Shown: one piece after another, positions 7,492 to 14,206 of the stretch | Numbering within the stretch: position 1 is the first letter of the stretch | Layout: every line of letters begins with the position of its first letter | Source of the DNA: Nanosynbacter sp. | GTDB taxonomy: Bacteria; Patescibacteriota; Saccharimonadia; Saccharimonadales; Saccharimonadaceae | Direction: 5' to 3' | NCBI GenBank assembly: GCA_015257485.1 | Contig: JABZKC010000010.1 | Location: 1 to 21,518, forward strand | Length of the DNA stretch: 21,518 bases | Notes under the pieces: generated by a model | What the model saw: only the letters and a program-made list of their open reading frames with translations | Databases searched by the model: none | Told to the model about the DNA's origin: nothing | Translations under genes and position numbers: made by a program

Positions 7492-7500
7492 ATTTTAGCA
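7492..7500 (-). promoter_or_regulatory. Extended -10 promoter for the 5862-7484 surface protein
   Basis: The minus strand reads TGC-TAAAAT, then AATATGT (7 nt), then the ATG at 7484. The geometry predicts transcription starting at or next to the initiation codon. No Shine-Dalgarno is present in the 61-bp spacer. Confidence 0.6.
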
Positions 7501-7545
7501 TAAAAATAATGAGATTTTTATTTTTTCAATGTGATATAAACAACA

Positions 7546-9423
7546 TTAATTTTTCGCAGTGAAGTAACCTTTGGCAGAGCCGCCCTTGTCGATACGGAGC
7601 CAGGTTTTATCAGCTTTGGATGGAGGCATCATACGAGAGTATTTGCCACCTTTGAGCTTCAAGCGTTTATCGAAGATTAATTCGCTACCTTCCGTGGTGA
7701 TTTTCGAAATATCAAAATCATTTTTAGCATAAATATGTGCGAGATTATCCTCGCCTGGTCTAATAGATGAACTGTTTGGATCGAACCTCTGGAACATCTT
7801 ACTCACATTGGTGAGCTTCGGGGTCTTAAAATTAGTTAGATAAATATCGACAATCCCCTTCATCTCCGCGAACATCCCCTCCATGGTAGTGACATTTTCG
7901 GTATTAAAGTTCCCTAGATCGAGGCTAGTAATACCATGGACTTGATAGAACATGTAGGCCATATCCGTAACCTTGCTAGTATCAAAGCTCGCAACAATAT
8001 TAGGCGTTGTGAGTTCATTAGCGCCACTGAACATGGAATTCATATTAGTAACTTTTGAAGTATTAAAATGATTCAAGTCTAATGATTTAATTGCAGTACA
8101 GTTCTTAAACATCTCGCTCATGTTCTCAACGTTTGATGTATTAAAATTTCCTAGCTTAATTTCTGTCACACTACTCATACCGGAAAACATCTCTGACATA
8201 TCAGTAACATTTCTGGTATCAAAATTAGCAATATTTAATATGTCAACTTGCTTAACACCCTTGAACATCCCCTTCATAGTCTTCACATTTTTGGTATTCA
8301 TAGTAGCTACACTTATGAGATTAAGTCCAAGATTGCCGGCAAACATTTCTGACATATCAGTAACATTTTCCGTGTTAAATCCCTCCAATGTAAAACTGGA
8401 CATTCGTTGGTTATCCCGGAAGATTCCGCGCATATTGGTGACACTCTGAGCGTTGAGGTTTTCGGTCTTAATGTTGCTATATAACCTTAGACCAGCAAAC
8501 ATATACGACATATCTTTAGCGTATTTGGCATCGAAGTTATTTAATTCAATAGATTTAAGTCCGAACAAATCCTTAAAAGTGTTTTTACTATCTTCGTGGA
8601 AATAAATTTTGTCGGCTGCAGTATAAAAACAGATAGCACGATAAACTGGATCCCACCAAGCCTTAATTTCATAGAATGGCTTGGCTGGATCGTGAATACT
8701 GACAACTTTGGTACTTGCGGCTGGTAGGGCAGAACGGCGTAGGATATTTTCAATCTTAGTTTTATCGGTGATTAATTCACTAAGCTTTGCCTGAAAATTA
8801 TCACCAGTAGTCAGATAGGCGGCAGTTTCAAATGGGTTAGCTACTGTAGAAAAGACAAGACTATTACGATAAATGCCAGGCATAAGATCTAGACCAGCGC
8901 GAACTAGAATTTTGAAATTATTTTCGACTGGAACTGGATCGGATTTTTTATTGGTGACAATAACATTTTTTGGTTCTGATTTTTTGGGAATTGGCAAAAA
9001 ATTATTCTGATCCATCACCTGATAAGCCCAGGTACTATCTGGAATAATATCATCAGACGCAATAGGATTTGTGATTGAAGAAATCTTAACATTAATCGTA
9101 TTATCGATATGTTTCAAAGCCGTTTCATCAGAATTGGCACTAATAGTGGTAGTATAGCCGGCTGGGGCATTCGTATCCACGGTGAGGCCCGCATAATTGA
9201 ACCTAACAGACCTATTATTCACATCAACACCATAGAAGTTAAAGTCTAACTCAGACTTATTCAGTGTAGCTGTGAGTGTAGGCTCTAAAGCATGACCCCG
9301 TAATGATACAACAAAAGTATTAATGATTAATAAAATAACTAGATATAAAAAGCATGAAAACAGCGTCTTGTTTTCCTGAAAAAATCTAGTTTGATTCGCA
9401 GTTTTAACCAAATTTTTCTCCAT
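7546..9423 (-). CDS. Secreted surface protein with ten diverged 26-residue (PARCEL/DUF285) repeats
   Basis: This 625-aa paralog of the 5862-7484 product has the same architecture. A long hydrophobic segment (about 21-41) ends in GHA, a plausible signal-peptidase site at residue 45. The N-terminal beta-type domain (46-200) has TLTATLNKSELDF, GYTTTISANSDETAL, STWAYQV and GIYRNSLVFS, matching its partner block by block. A linker PAASTKVVSIHDP precedes about ten 26-residue repeats (289-545) with core NFxTxxVTxMxxMF. The C-terminal module HIYAKNDFDISKIT to KTWLRIDKGG and KGYFTAKN matches the partner. No cell-wall sorting motif is visible. Repeats are much more diverged than in the partner, so this is probably the older array. 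The CHAP hydrolase gene ends 75 bp upstream without an obvious terminator, so read-through into this gene is possible besides its own promoter. Confidence 0.85.
   Translation of the reverse strand: MEKNLVKTANQTRFFQENKTLFSCFLYLVILLIINTFVVSLRGHALEPTLTATLNKSELDFNFYGVDVNNRSVRFNYAGLTVDTNAPAGYTTTISANSDETALKHIDNTINVKISSITNPIASDDIIPDSTWAYQVMDQNNFLPIPKKSEPKNVIVTNKKSDPVPVENNFKILVRAGLDLMPGIYRNSLVFSTVANPFETAAYLTTGDNFQAKLSELITDKTKIENILRRSALPAASTKVVSIHDPAKPFYEIKAWWDPVYRAICFYTAADKIYFHEDSKNTFKDLFGLKSIELNNFDAKYAKDMSYMFAGLRLYSNIKTENLNAQSVTNMRGIFRDNQRMSSFTLEGFNTENVTDMSEMFAGNLGLNLISVATMNTKNVKTMKGMFKGVKQVDILNIANFDTRNVTDMSEMFSGMSSVTEIKLGNFNTSNVENMSEMFKNCTAIKSLDLNHFNTSKVTNMNSMFSGANELTTPNIVASFDTSKVTDMAYMFYQVHGITSLDLGNFNTENVTTMEGMFAEMKGIVDIYLTNFKTPKLTNVSKMFQRFDPNSSSIRPGEDNLAHIYAKNDFDISKITTEGSELIFDKRLKLKGGKYSRMMPPSKADKTWLRIDKGGSAKGYFTAKN
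7788..8559 (-). repeat. About ten diverged 78-bp coding repeats
   Basis: Residues 289-545 fall into a 26-residue register (starts near residues 289, 315, 341, 367, 393, 419, 445, 471, 498 and 524), with one extra residue in the copy at 471. The amino-acid pattern is kept but the DNA copies differ strongly from each other, unlike the array at 6087-6620. Confidence 0.75.
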
Positions 9424-9431
9424 ACATTTTT

Positions 9432-9440
9432 ATCATAGCA
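9432..9440 (-). promoter_or_regulatory. Extended -10 promoter for the 7546-9423 surface protein
   Basis: TGC-TATGAT on the minus strand, then AAAAATGT (8 nt), then the ATG. This is the same leaderless geometry as its neighbours, with a slightly longer gap. No Shine-Dalgarno is present. Confidence 0.55.
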
Positions 9441-9498
9441 TAAGTGGTATGGAAGTGTAACTTGATTAAAAACAGAGATTGTGAGCTAATAGTTAAAA

Positions 9499-10626
9499 TC
9501 AGCGACCGTGGATGAAGAGATATTTAGCATATTCGCTTGGGCCGATAGTGTAAGTACCGACCACCCCCCAACCAGCACGACCGTTCATGTCGGAAATCGT
9601 AATCGTACCGTCGGCATTGACGGAGTCCACGATACCGACGTGGCCGTAATAACCACTGTTGGTCTGAAAAATATCGCCGACCTGCGGGTTGGTGCCGCGA
9701 CTAGTTGGAAAGAGGCCAGAAAGTGCGTAGCCCCAAGTATTAGCGTTACCGAGACCACCCGGCAGAATGTGACTAGAGCCCATAGCAGCACGACGTTCCC
9801 AGGTATACCAAGTACACCAACCCCATGGCATTGGGTTTCTGGAAGTAGAATAGGTGCGATAAGAAGAAACTGAATAGGATGAACTACCAGAGTAGGAAGA
9901 AGTATTACGCACGACCGGTGCCACATAATCTGGACGCTCCTTATCTGGTAATTCTCCGTTTGGCAGCAAAATAGCCTGGCCTTCGGTGAGAGTCTGATCT
10001 AATTCAAGGTTGTTAGAAGTAATAATTTCATCAGCAGAAGACTTATATTTTTCGGCAATCGAGGCGACGGTTTCGCCTGACTTTACTATATAAACGATAC
10101 CAGCACGTGATGGGATATAGATTGATTCCCCCACTTTTGGCACATAGGAGGCCTTAAATTTATTCGACCAGCGAATCATATTAATATCCACACCACAGGA
10201 GGCATATTTGGCCGCCAAAGTATCGAGGGTTTCCCCCTCTGCTATTACATGTTTAATTACACCCACCTTGGCACAGGCAGCAAGATTCAAAGTAGTCGGC
10301 TTTTCCATTTTTTCGACAGAAGCCTGGCCGGACTGCTGGAGTACGGTGAAGGAGTTATAGTTCACGTTAAGCACATCAGAGGAGGCTAAACTCATGGTAT
10401 TTGCTAGTTCAGAAACCATATAGAATTCGGAAAGTTGGTCAGCAGAGACGGCATAGTCCTTTTTAGAAATGGATTCCAGGTTAGGACTGGAATTATCGTC
10501 GGACTGCTGTTTATCCTTGGAGCCAACAAAAGCCACAACAAAAATCAGGACAGATAGAGCGAAATAAGGAAATATCTTGGTTATAAAGTAATTTAAGCTA
10601 AATTGTGATCGTTTTTTCTTTGCCAT
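9499..10626 (-). CDS. Membrane-anchored LysM-LysM-CHAP peptidoglycan hydrolase
   Basis: This 375-aa cell-wall enzyme has a basic start and one membrane segment (about 14-36, YFITKIFPYFALSVLIFVVA), placing the rest outside. After a spacer come a degenerate LysM (about 125-172, HVIAEGETLDTLAAKYA) and a clearer LysM (about 178-222, YIVKSGETVASIAEKY) for glycan binding, then a Ser/Tyr-rich linker (240-262). The C-terminal CHAP domain (about 264-375) has the catalytic Cys271 in WGWCTWYTW and His329 in YGHVGIVD; CHAP domains act as amidases or endopeptidases on peptidoglycan. The frame is open upstream to 10740, but those 38 codons overlap the end of mltG and look nothing like a signal; MAKKKRSQF at 10626 gives a proper membrane-protein start. 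It follows the RuvX-MltG gene by 19 bp in one operon. Confidence 0.9.
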   Translation of the reverse strand: MAKKKRSQFSLNYFITKIFPYFALSVLIFVVAFVGSKDKQQSDDNSSPNLESISKKDYAVSADQLSEFYMVSELANTMSLASSDVLNVNYNSFTVLQQSGQASVEKMEKPTTLNLAACAKVGVIKHVIAEGETLDTLAAKYASCGVDINMIRWSNKFKASYVPKVGESIYIPSRAGIVYIVKSGETVASIAEKYKSSADEIITSNNLELDQTLTEGQAILLPNGELPDKERPDYVAPVVRNTSSYSGSSSYSVSSYRTYSTSRNPMPWGWCTWYTWERRAAMGSSHILPGGLGNANTWGYALSGLFPTSRGTNPQVGDIFQTNSGYYGHVGIVDSVNADGTITISDMNGRAGWGVVGTYTIGPSEYAKYLFIHGR

Positions 10627-10645
10627 AATTAGCCGGTCGCCGCCC

Positions 10646-12433
10646 CTAAATTTGCACCTTACAGAGTTTCTGACAGTGGTCGCGAATCTTCTGATTGTGC
10701 TCAGCGTCGGTGCTACTATAATACATGAGGCCGTCGTCACCTGTCAAGAAATAAAGCATAGAGGCTTTCGAGCTATCTGGTTCAGCTACCGCGAGAAGCG
10801 CGGCTTTGGAAGGCACGGCGATAGGACCTGGAGGTAGACCCGGGTACTTACGAGTATTATAAAGGCTATTCACCGCCAAGATATCCGCATTGGTGGCAGT
10901 GGTACGATCAATACCGATAATATCCGCAGCATAGGTTGCGGTCACATCGGACCCCAATGCAATTCCCCGCTTCAAACGATTCTGAAAAACCATCGAAACG
11001 CCCGGCATATCTTCAGTGTTGGCTTCTTTTTGGATAATCGAAGCAAGAGTGATGCCTTGACGTAGGGTAAAGCCACGAGCCTTGAACTTTTCCTCCAATT
11101 GATTGGAGACCACCACATCATTAAATTGATTCAAAATCGTAGTGATAACATTCTCGAGCTTTTCGTGATTATAGAACTGATAGGTTTCACCATAGAGGTA
11201 ACCTTCAAGGGCTAATTTCGCGGGAATATCTAGGCTAGAGAGCTTGTTTTCGTCAGCATAGAGACCCTTGAGAATCGGGTTATCATAGTGCTTGGTGAGC
11301 GCCTGATTAATTTCTTCCTCCGAATAGCCAAGTGTGCGGAACTGATGGATGATCCCGGTCTGTGATTTACCCTTGTCGCCGAGGAGACTGGTACCTGGCA
11401 AAATAGTCAGATTAAAGACATCAGAAGATACGACGCCATTGACTAATTGTTTAGCGATGGCACGGGCTGACATTGTTTTACGAAAACTGTATTTACCAGT
11501 TTTTAGTTTGGCATGGAGGTTGTTAATTCGGGCATAAAGCTCAAAAGCTAAGGGATTTCTAATCAAGCCGGCCTGCTTGAGATTGTTTGCGATTTGCTTA
11601 ACAGATTCACCGGCGCTAATTTCGATGGTTTGATATTCACAGACAGAATTAGCTTCTTTTTCATTCGATTCAGCGGCGGCCTTTGCCGAATCAAAACGAC
11701 AATTAGCCGAAGAAACAGGCTGCAAGGAATACCAATAATAACCTCCGCCAAATAATCCAGCGAGGAAAATTAAAATGAGGAGTGAAAATATAATTCTCTT
11801 AACTTTTTTCATAGGTTTTTCCGAACTTTTGGCTGACCTGGGAGACTCCGTAAAATCTGACTCCGGTTTGGTGGGCTCATTAATAATAGATTGAACTTCT
11901 GGTGAACCGGGCGTGGTGGCAGGACTAAAGGACGGGCTTATCGCGGTGGCAGGACTAACAGATGAGTTCATACTGGCGGCGGGACTCACTAGTCGATTAG
12001 GGATTTTACTTGCAGAATTTTGAGCAAGTTTAGCGGCATAATGTTCGATAAAATCCTGCAAAATAATACTGGCAGCTTCGGCATCAATTTCGCCTTTTTC
12101 AAAATTCTTTTTGCGTTTTTTTAAACGCTCTTCGGCCACCACAGAAGTGAGCGATTCATCTTGGAAATAGATACGGGCGCCCGGCATCGAGGCAGCGAGA
12201 GTATCGGCAAATTTACGCGCATAGGCCGACTGGGCAGTTTCGTTACCGTCATTGCTGCGCGGCAAACCCACGACAAAGAAATTCGTATCATTCAGTCTCG
12301 CGATACGGAGAATTTCGGGAATTTCCTGGCCATTCACCAAGACATAACCGTTCGGAATAGCGATGCGAACAGAAGTGTCCGCTTTCGCTACGCCGATACG
12401 CTTGGTGCCTACATCTAAACCAATAATGCGCAT
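10646..12433 (-). CDS. ruvX-mltG: RuvX (YqgF) - MltG fusion: nuclease-fold domain joined to endolytic transglycosylase
   Basis: One 595-aa frame joins two normally separate proteins. Residues 1-138 are a complete RuvX/YqgF RNase-H-like domain with GLDVGTKRIGVA (D7), VVGLPRSNDG (54-63), QDESLTS (91-97) and GEIDAEAA (114-121, D117); it acts in 16S rRNA 3'-end processing and possibly Holliday-junction resolution. Residues 140-207 are a Ser/Pro/Ala linker with repeated SPA motifs. A membrane segment (about 213-233) precedes a complete MltG domain, the enzyme that cuts nascent glycan strands and sets their length, with its catalytic Glu470 in ASIIQKEA and the later SLYNTRKYPGLPPGPI. Topology puts RuvX in the cytoplasm and MltG outside. 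An internal ATG (11812, codon 208) could yield MltG alone. The start overlaps the preceding stop as TAATG. Confidence 0.93.
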   Translation of the reverse strand: MRIIGLDVGTKRIGVAKADTSVRIAIPNGYVLVNGQEIPEILRIARLNDTNFFVVGLPRSNDGNETAQSAYARKFADTLAASMPGARIYFQDESLTSVVAEERLKKRKKNFEKGEIDAEAASIILQDFIEHYAAKLAQNSASKIPNRLVSPAASMNSSVSPATAISPSFSPATTPGSPEVQSIINEPTKPESDFTESPRSAKSSEKPMKKVKRIIFSLLILIFLAGLFGGGYYWYSLQPVSSANCRFDSAKAAAESNEKEANSVCEYQTIEISAGESVKQIANNLKQAGLIRNPLAFELYARINNLHAKLKTGKYSFRKTMSARAIAKQLVNGVVSSDVFNLTILPGTSLLGDKGKSQTGIIHQFRTLGYSEEEINQALTKHYDNPILKGLYADENKLSSLDIPAKLALEGYLYGETYQFYNHEKLENVITTILNQFNDVVVSNQLEEKFKARGFTLRQGITLASIIQKEANTEDMPGVSMVFQNRLKRGIALGSDVTATYAADIIGIDRTTATNADILAVNSLYNTRKYPGLPPGPIAVPSKAALLAVAEPDSSKASMLYFLTGDDGLMYYSSTDAEHNQKIRDHCQKLCKVQI

Positions 12434-14148
12434 TAGTTCTCTACCATAATTTTAATTGATACTTTATTGGCGTCGTTTGGAATTTGGCGAACCCACGGGA
12501 AGGAAGTATTCACTTCAACATCAGAAACGCCATTGATAGACTTAATCAAAGTAGTCACTTCGCCAACTTTTTTGCCGAGGGATTTTTCGAGTACGGATTG
12601 TTCGGTCACTTCTGGACCAGTTTTCAAGGTAGCCTTAATCTTAGCAGTTACAGAATTATTATTGTTTTGGAATTTTTCAATGAAAATATTACCAGTTTCG
12701 TAAATCTTCTGATCGTCACCCAGACGAGTAGAGACTACAGACTTAACATATTCTTCAATTGCCGCCTTATCGACATAATTTACACTATAAGTAGTTTTGG
12801 CCGTGAGCTTAGCCTTGCCATTTTCGGTCGGCTGATCGACGGCAGGACTGGAAGTAGGGTCGGCGGTAACTTTTTTGTAGCTATCTTCGATTTTAATATC
12901 GTCAGAAGGTACTTTTTCAAACAATTCATCTTTTGCGCCATCAGCTTCGGTTAATTTTTCCTTAGCCTTAGAAATGTCGGAGGCGATGACAATTTTTTGA
13001 ATCTTATCAGTACCACCCTTAAATGCGGAATTAGCATAACCCTCGACTCCAGCCACGGAAGATTGCCAACCGGAGCTAACAGCTTCAATATTATATTTCG
13101 CACCACCTTCGATTGCGGTAGCTTTCACGGTTTTAGCCACCTGACACTTGCCATTATGACGACCGGCGTCACAATTCGAGATTGAGCCATCCCAAGAAAT
13201 CTTCACCTCCTGGTCGGTTAAGAAATTGAGATTGCGGTAGGCAAAAGCGGAACCCTGAGGAACAGTCGCGACATCTGGCCTAGAAGCCGTAGCAGTAGTG
13301 GTCGACATATCGAAGGTAGCGATGAGACGTAATTCACCGGTAGCCTTATCTCCGACATTTTTCTCACCAGTAGCCTCAAATTCAACTTCAGAATTTTTCT
13401 CGAGACTGGCGGTTTCGAGGAAGAATTTACCATCTTTCGAGACAGCTTGTTTAGCATCAGTCACAAAAGAAACATTTTCAGAAAAATTCTCGGCGATAGT
13501 CTTAATTTTAACGGAAATCTTGGCGGCAGGGGCCAAAATAAAAGCCCAGACAAAACTTCCGATCAAAAGGACCGCAGCCACCACACCGATAATGATACGG
13601 TTTTTCAATGAATCGAGAGTAAGAATCTTTTTCGGCTGATTATCTGATTCTTCATCCTCAGAATTCTTCGCGACTTCTTCGGAATCCAGATTCATGGTCG
13701 AATTTTTCGTCAGATTCGAGGTGGTATTCGCACGATTAGCGGCGTCTTCATTAGCAGTGCGGACACGAGAAACACTACCGGACGAAGCGGCTTTTTCGTT
13801 AATTTCGATCTCTTCATTCAGACCGGATTTCTTGGCCTTGACCGGATATTCCAGATCCGCTTCGTTAAATTCAGAAGGCAAAGTCGGGCGCGAACTCAAA
13901 TTCTTCGCAAAAGGTAGACTTGAAAGCGCGGCCATTTTCATGAGGGTCGGATCAGTAGTCACCACCACGATGGCTTTGTCATGAATTTTTGCGGTACGAG
14001 CGATTAGCTTAAGGTTAATAGAGCTGCGCAGAACGTTCAACTTTTTCGGTGGAACAAGTGCAATAATTTTCTGCTTGGAAGCTTTGATATGGTTGATAAT
14101 ATCAGTAATATCATCCTCAGGCTCGATGTAAAAAGTGTCCTTATTCAT
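12433..14148 (-). CDS. CPR-type single-pass membrane protein with a baseplate-J-like extracellular domain
   Basis: This 571-aa protein has three parts. Residues 1-85 (EDDITDIINHIKASKQKIIALVP, KAIVVVTTDPTLMKMAAL) look like a small alpha/beta nucleotide-binding-type fold that recurs in CPR genomes. Residues 86-183 are a charged, Ser/Asn-rich linker. One membrane segment (about 184-205) leads to a beta-rich outer region (206-571). Within it, GDKATGELRLIATF (266-279), a VPQGSAF segment (296-302) and VKATAIEGGAKYNIEA (341-356) resemble proteins annotated as baseplate J/gp47-like in CPR genomes; C326 and C335 could form a disulfide. The function is unknown. It heads the operon with RuvX-MltG and the CHAP hydrolase, which suggests envelope work. 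The start is supported by an extended -10 six nt upstream. Confidence 0.75.
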   Translation of the reverse strand: MNKDTFYIEPEDDITDIINHIKASKQKIIALVPPKKLNVLRSSINLKLIARTAKIHDKAIVVVTTDPTLMKMAALSSLPFAKNLSSRPTLPSEFNEADLEYPVKAKKSGLNEEIEINEKAASSGSVSRVRTANEDAANRANTTSNLTKNSTMNLDSEEVAKNSEDEESDNQPKKILTLDSLKNRIIIGVVAAVLLIGSFVWAFILAPAAKISVKIKTIAENFSENVSFVTDAKQAVSKDGKFFLETASLEKNSEVEFEATGEKNVGDKATGELRLIATFDMSTTTATASRPDVATVPQGSAFAYRNLNFLTDQEVKISWDGSISNCDAGRHNGKCQVAKTVKATAIEGGAKYNIEAVSSGWQSSVAGVEGYANSAFKGGTDKIQKIVIASDISKAKEKLTEADGAKDELFEKVPSDDIKIEDSYKKVTADPTSSPAVDQPTENGKAKLTAKTTYSVNYVDKAAIEEYVKSVVSTRLGDDQKIYETGNIFIEKFQNNNNSVTAKIKATLKTGPEVTEQSVLEKSLGKKVGEVTTLIKSINGVSDVEVNTSFPWVRQIPNDANKVSIKIMVEN

Positions 14149-14154
14149 ACATCG

Positions 14155-14163
14155 ATTTTAACA
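14155..14163 (-). promoter_or_regulatory. Extended -10 promoter of the cell-wall operon
   Basis: TGT-TAAAAT on the minus strand, then CGATGT (6 nt), then the ATG at 14148. It faces away from the histidine-kinase promoter within a 58-bp shared spacer. A weak TTGGTT lies 16 bp upstream as a possible -35. Confidence 0.6.
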
Positions 14164-14190
14164 TATATTTGTGTCGAACCAATAAGTTTA

Positions 14191-14199
14191 TGCTAAAAT
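14191..14199 (+). promoter_or_regulatory. Extended -10 promoter of the two-component operon
   Basis: TGC-TAAAAT (hexamer 14194-14199) is followed by 7 nt and the ATG at 14207, predicting a leaderless message. Its hexamer is 33 bp from that of the divergent promoter at 14155-14163, so polymerase or a regulator bound at one could affect the other. Confidence 0.6.
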
Positions 14200-14206
14200 A
14201 AGCTTA

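Noticed and set aside
10627..10740. 38-codon N-terminal extension of the LysM-CHAP protein
   Set aside because: It overlaps the last part of the MltG domain in another frame, shows no family similarity, and would bury the membrane anchor. The ATG at 10626 gives a sensible start.
12484..12954. 156-codon plus-strand frame opposite the 571-aa gene
   Set aside because: It is antisense to a coding sequence with clear membrane and domain structure, has no promoter or Shine-Dalgarno, and has low-complexity composition typical of a shadow frame.
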